Source of the DNA: Chloroflexota bacterium
GTDB taxonomy: Bacteria > Chloroflexota > Anaerolineae > Aggregatilineales > Phototrophicaceae
DNA: 12,624 nt
Reading direction: 5' to 3'
NCBI GenBank assembly: GCA_026706395.1
Contig: JAPOYU010000157.1
Location: 1 to 12,624, forward strand
Shown here: positions 12,550 to 12,624 of the stretch, in pieces
Layout: each line of letters starts with the position of its first letter
Position numbering within the stretch: the first letter of the stretch is position 1
Position numbers and translations under genes: made by a program
The notes under the pieces: generated by a model
What the model saw: only the letters and a program-made list of their open reading frames with translations
Databases searched by the model: none
Told to the model about the DNA's origin: nothing

Positions 12550-12624
12550 ATGGCAAATTCACGGCTCCCGGACCCGATTCCGCAGGCGCAACTGCCGCCC
12601 CATTCGGACAACAAGAACGTCGTC
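12550..12624 (+). CDS. Start of an unidentified protein, truncated by the window edge
   Basis: An ATG directly after a good promoter opens a frame that stays open to the window end: MANSRLPDPIPQAQLPPHSD followed by NKNVV. Twenty-five residues are too few to name a family. The Pro/Gln-rich start looks like a disordered N-terminal tail, not a signal peptide or membrane anchor. There is no visible ribosome binding site; see the promoter entry. It is not part of the sulfatase operon, since more than 330 bases separate them. Confidence 0.4.
   Translation, partial: MANSRLPDPIPQAQLPPHSDNKNVV

Overview
The window looks like bacterial chromosome from an uncultured or little-studied lineage, most likely Chloroflexota (Anaerolineae-type). 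This placement is an inference. It rests on the gene mix (a XisI-family domain, a PIN toxin with a 'WxxIDAxxYVxxxRxEWD'-type antitoxin, an HNH nuclease, and a CUT1 sugar ABC importer under LacI control with several sulfatases), on moderate-to-high GC, and on the style of the secreted binding protein. No rRNA, tRNA, CRISPR array, transposase or insertion sequence was recognised.

Left part (about 1-3568), accessory region. It begins with a 389-codon ORF whose last ~99 residues look like XisI. Its upstream part is unrecognised and carries a Cys-rich module resembling a SEC-C motif. A ~530-base stretch with only small or broken reading frames follows. Then comes a minus-strand HNH endonuclease gene with one or two tiny ORFs just upstream, and on the plus strand a type II toxin-antitoxin pair (antitoxin plus PIN/VapC-like toxin, GTGA overlap). 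A 350-base spacer with no convincing gene closes this part.

Central part (3569-12215), a divergent carbohydrate locus. The minus strand carries lacI-family regulator > sulfatase A > sulfatase B, each overlapping the next (4 nt, then 14 nt). The plus strand carries sugar-binding protein > permease 1 > permease 2 > sulfatase-like enzyme C. The 144-base gap between regulator and binding protein holds promoter-like hexamers and a perfect odd palindrome that is the best operator candidate. There is no ABC ATPase, glycoside hydrolase or sulfatase-maturation enzyme in the window. None of the three sulfatase-superfamily proteins shows a signal peptide. The simplest model is that a sulfated (or otherwise esterified) small sugar is bound outside, imported intact, and de-esterified in the cytoplasm, with the pathway controlled by the LacI protein. 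Sulfatases A and B have the Cys-type CxPxR site that is converted to formylglycine. Enzyme C has Thr at that position, so it may be a different hydrolase.

Other points: a 13-bp stem covers the ribosome binding site of permease 1 and could set the ratio of binding protein to permease. The right end (12216-12624) is a spacer with overlapping inverted repeats and a good promoter directly before an ATG. Only the first 25 codons of that last gene are inside the window.
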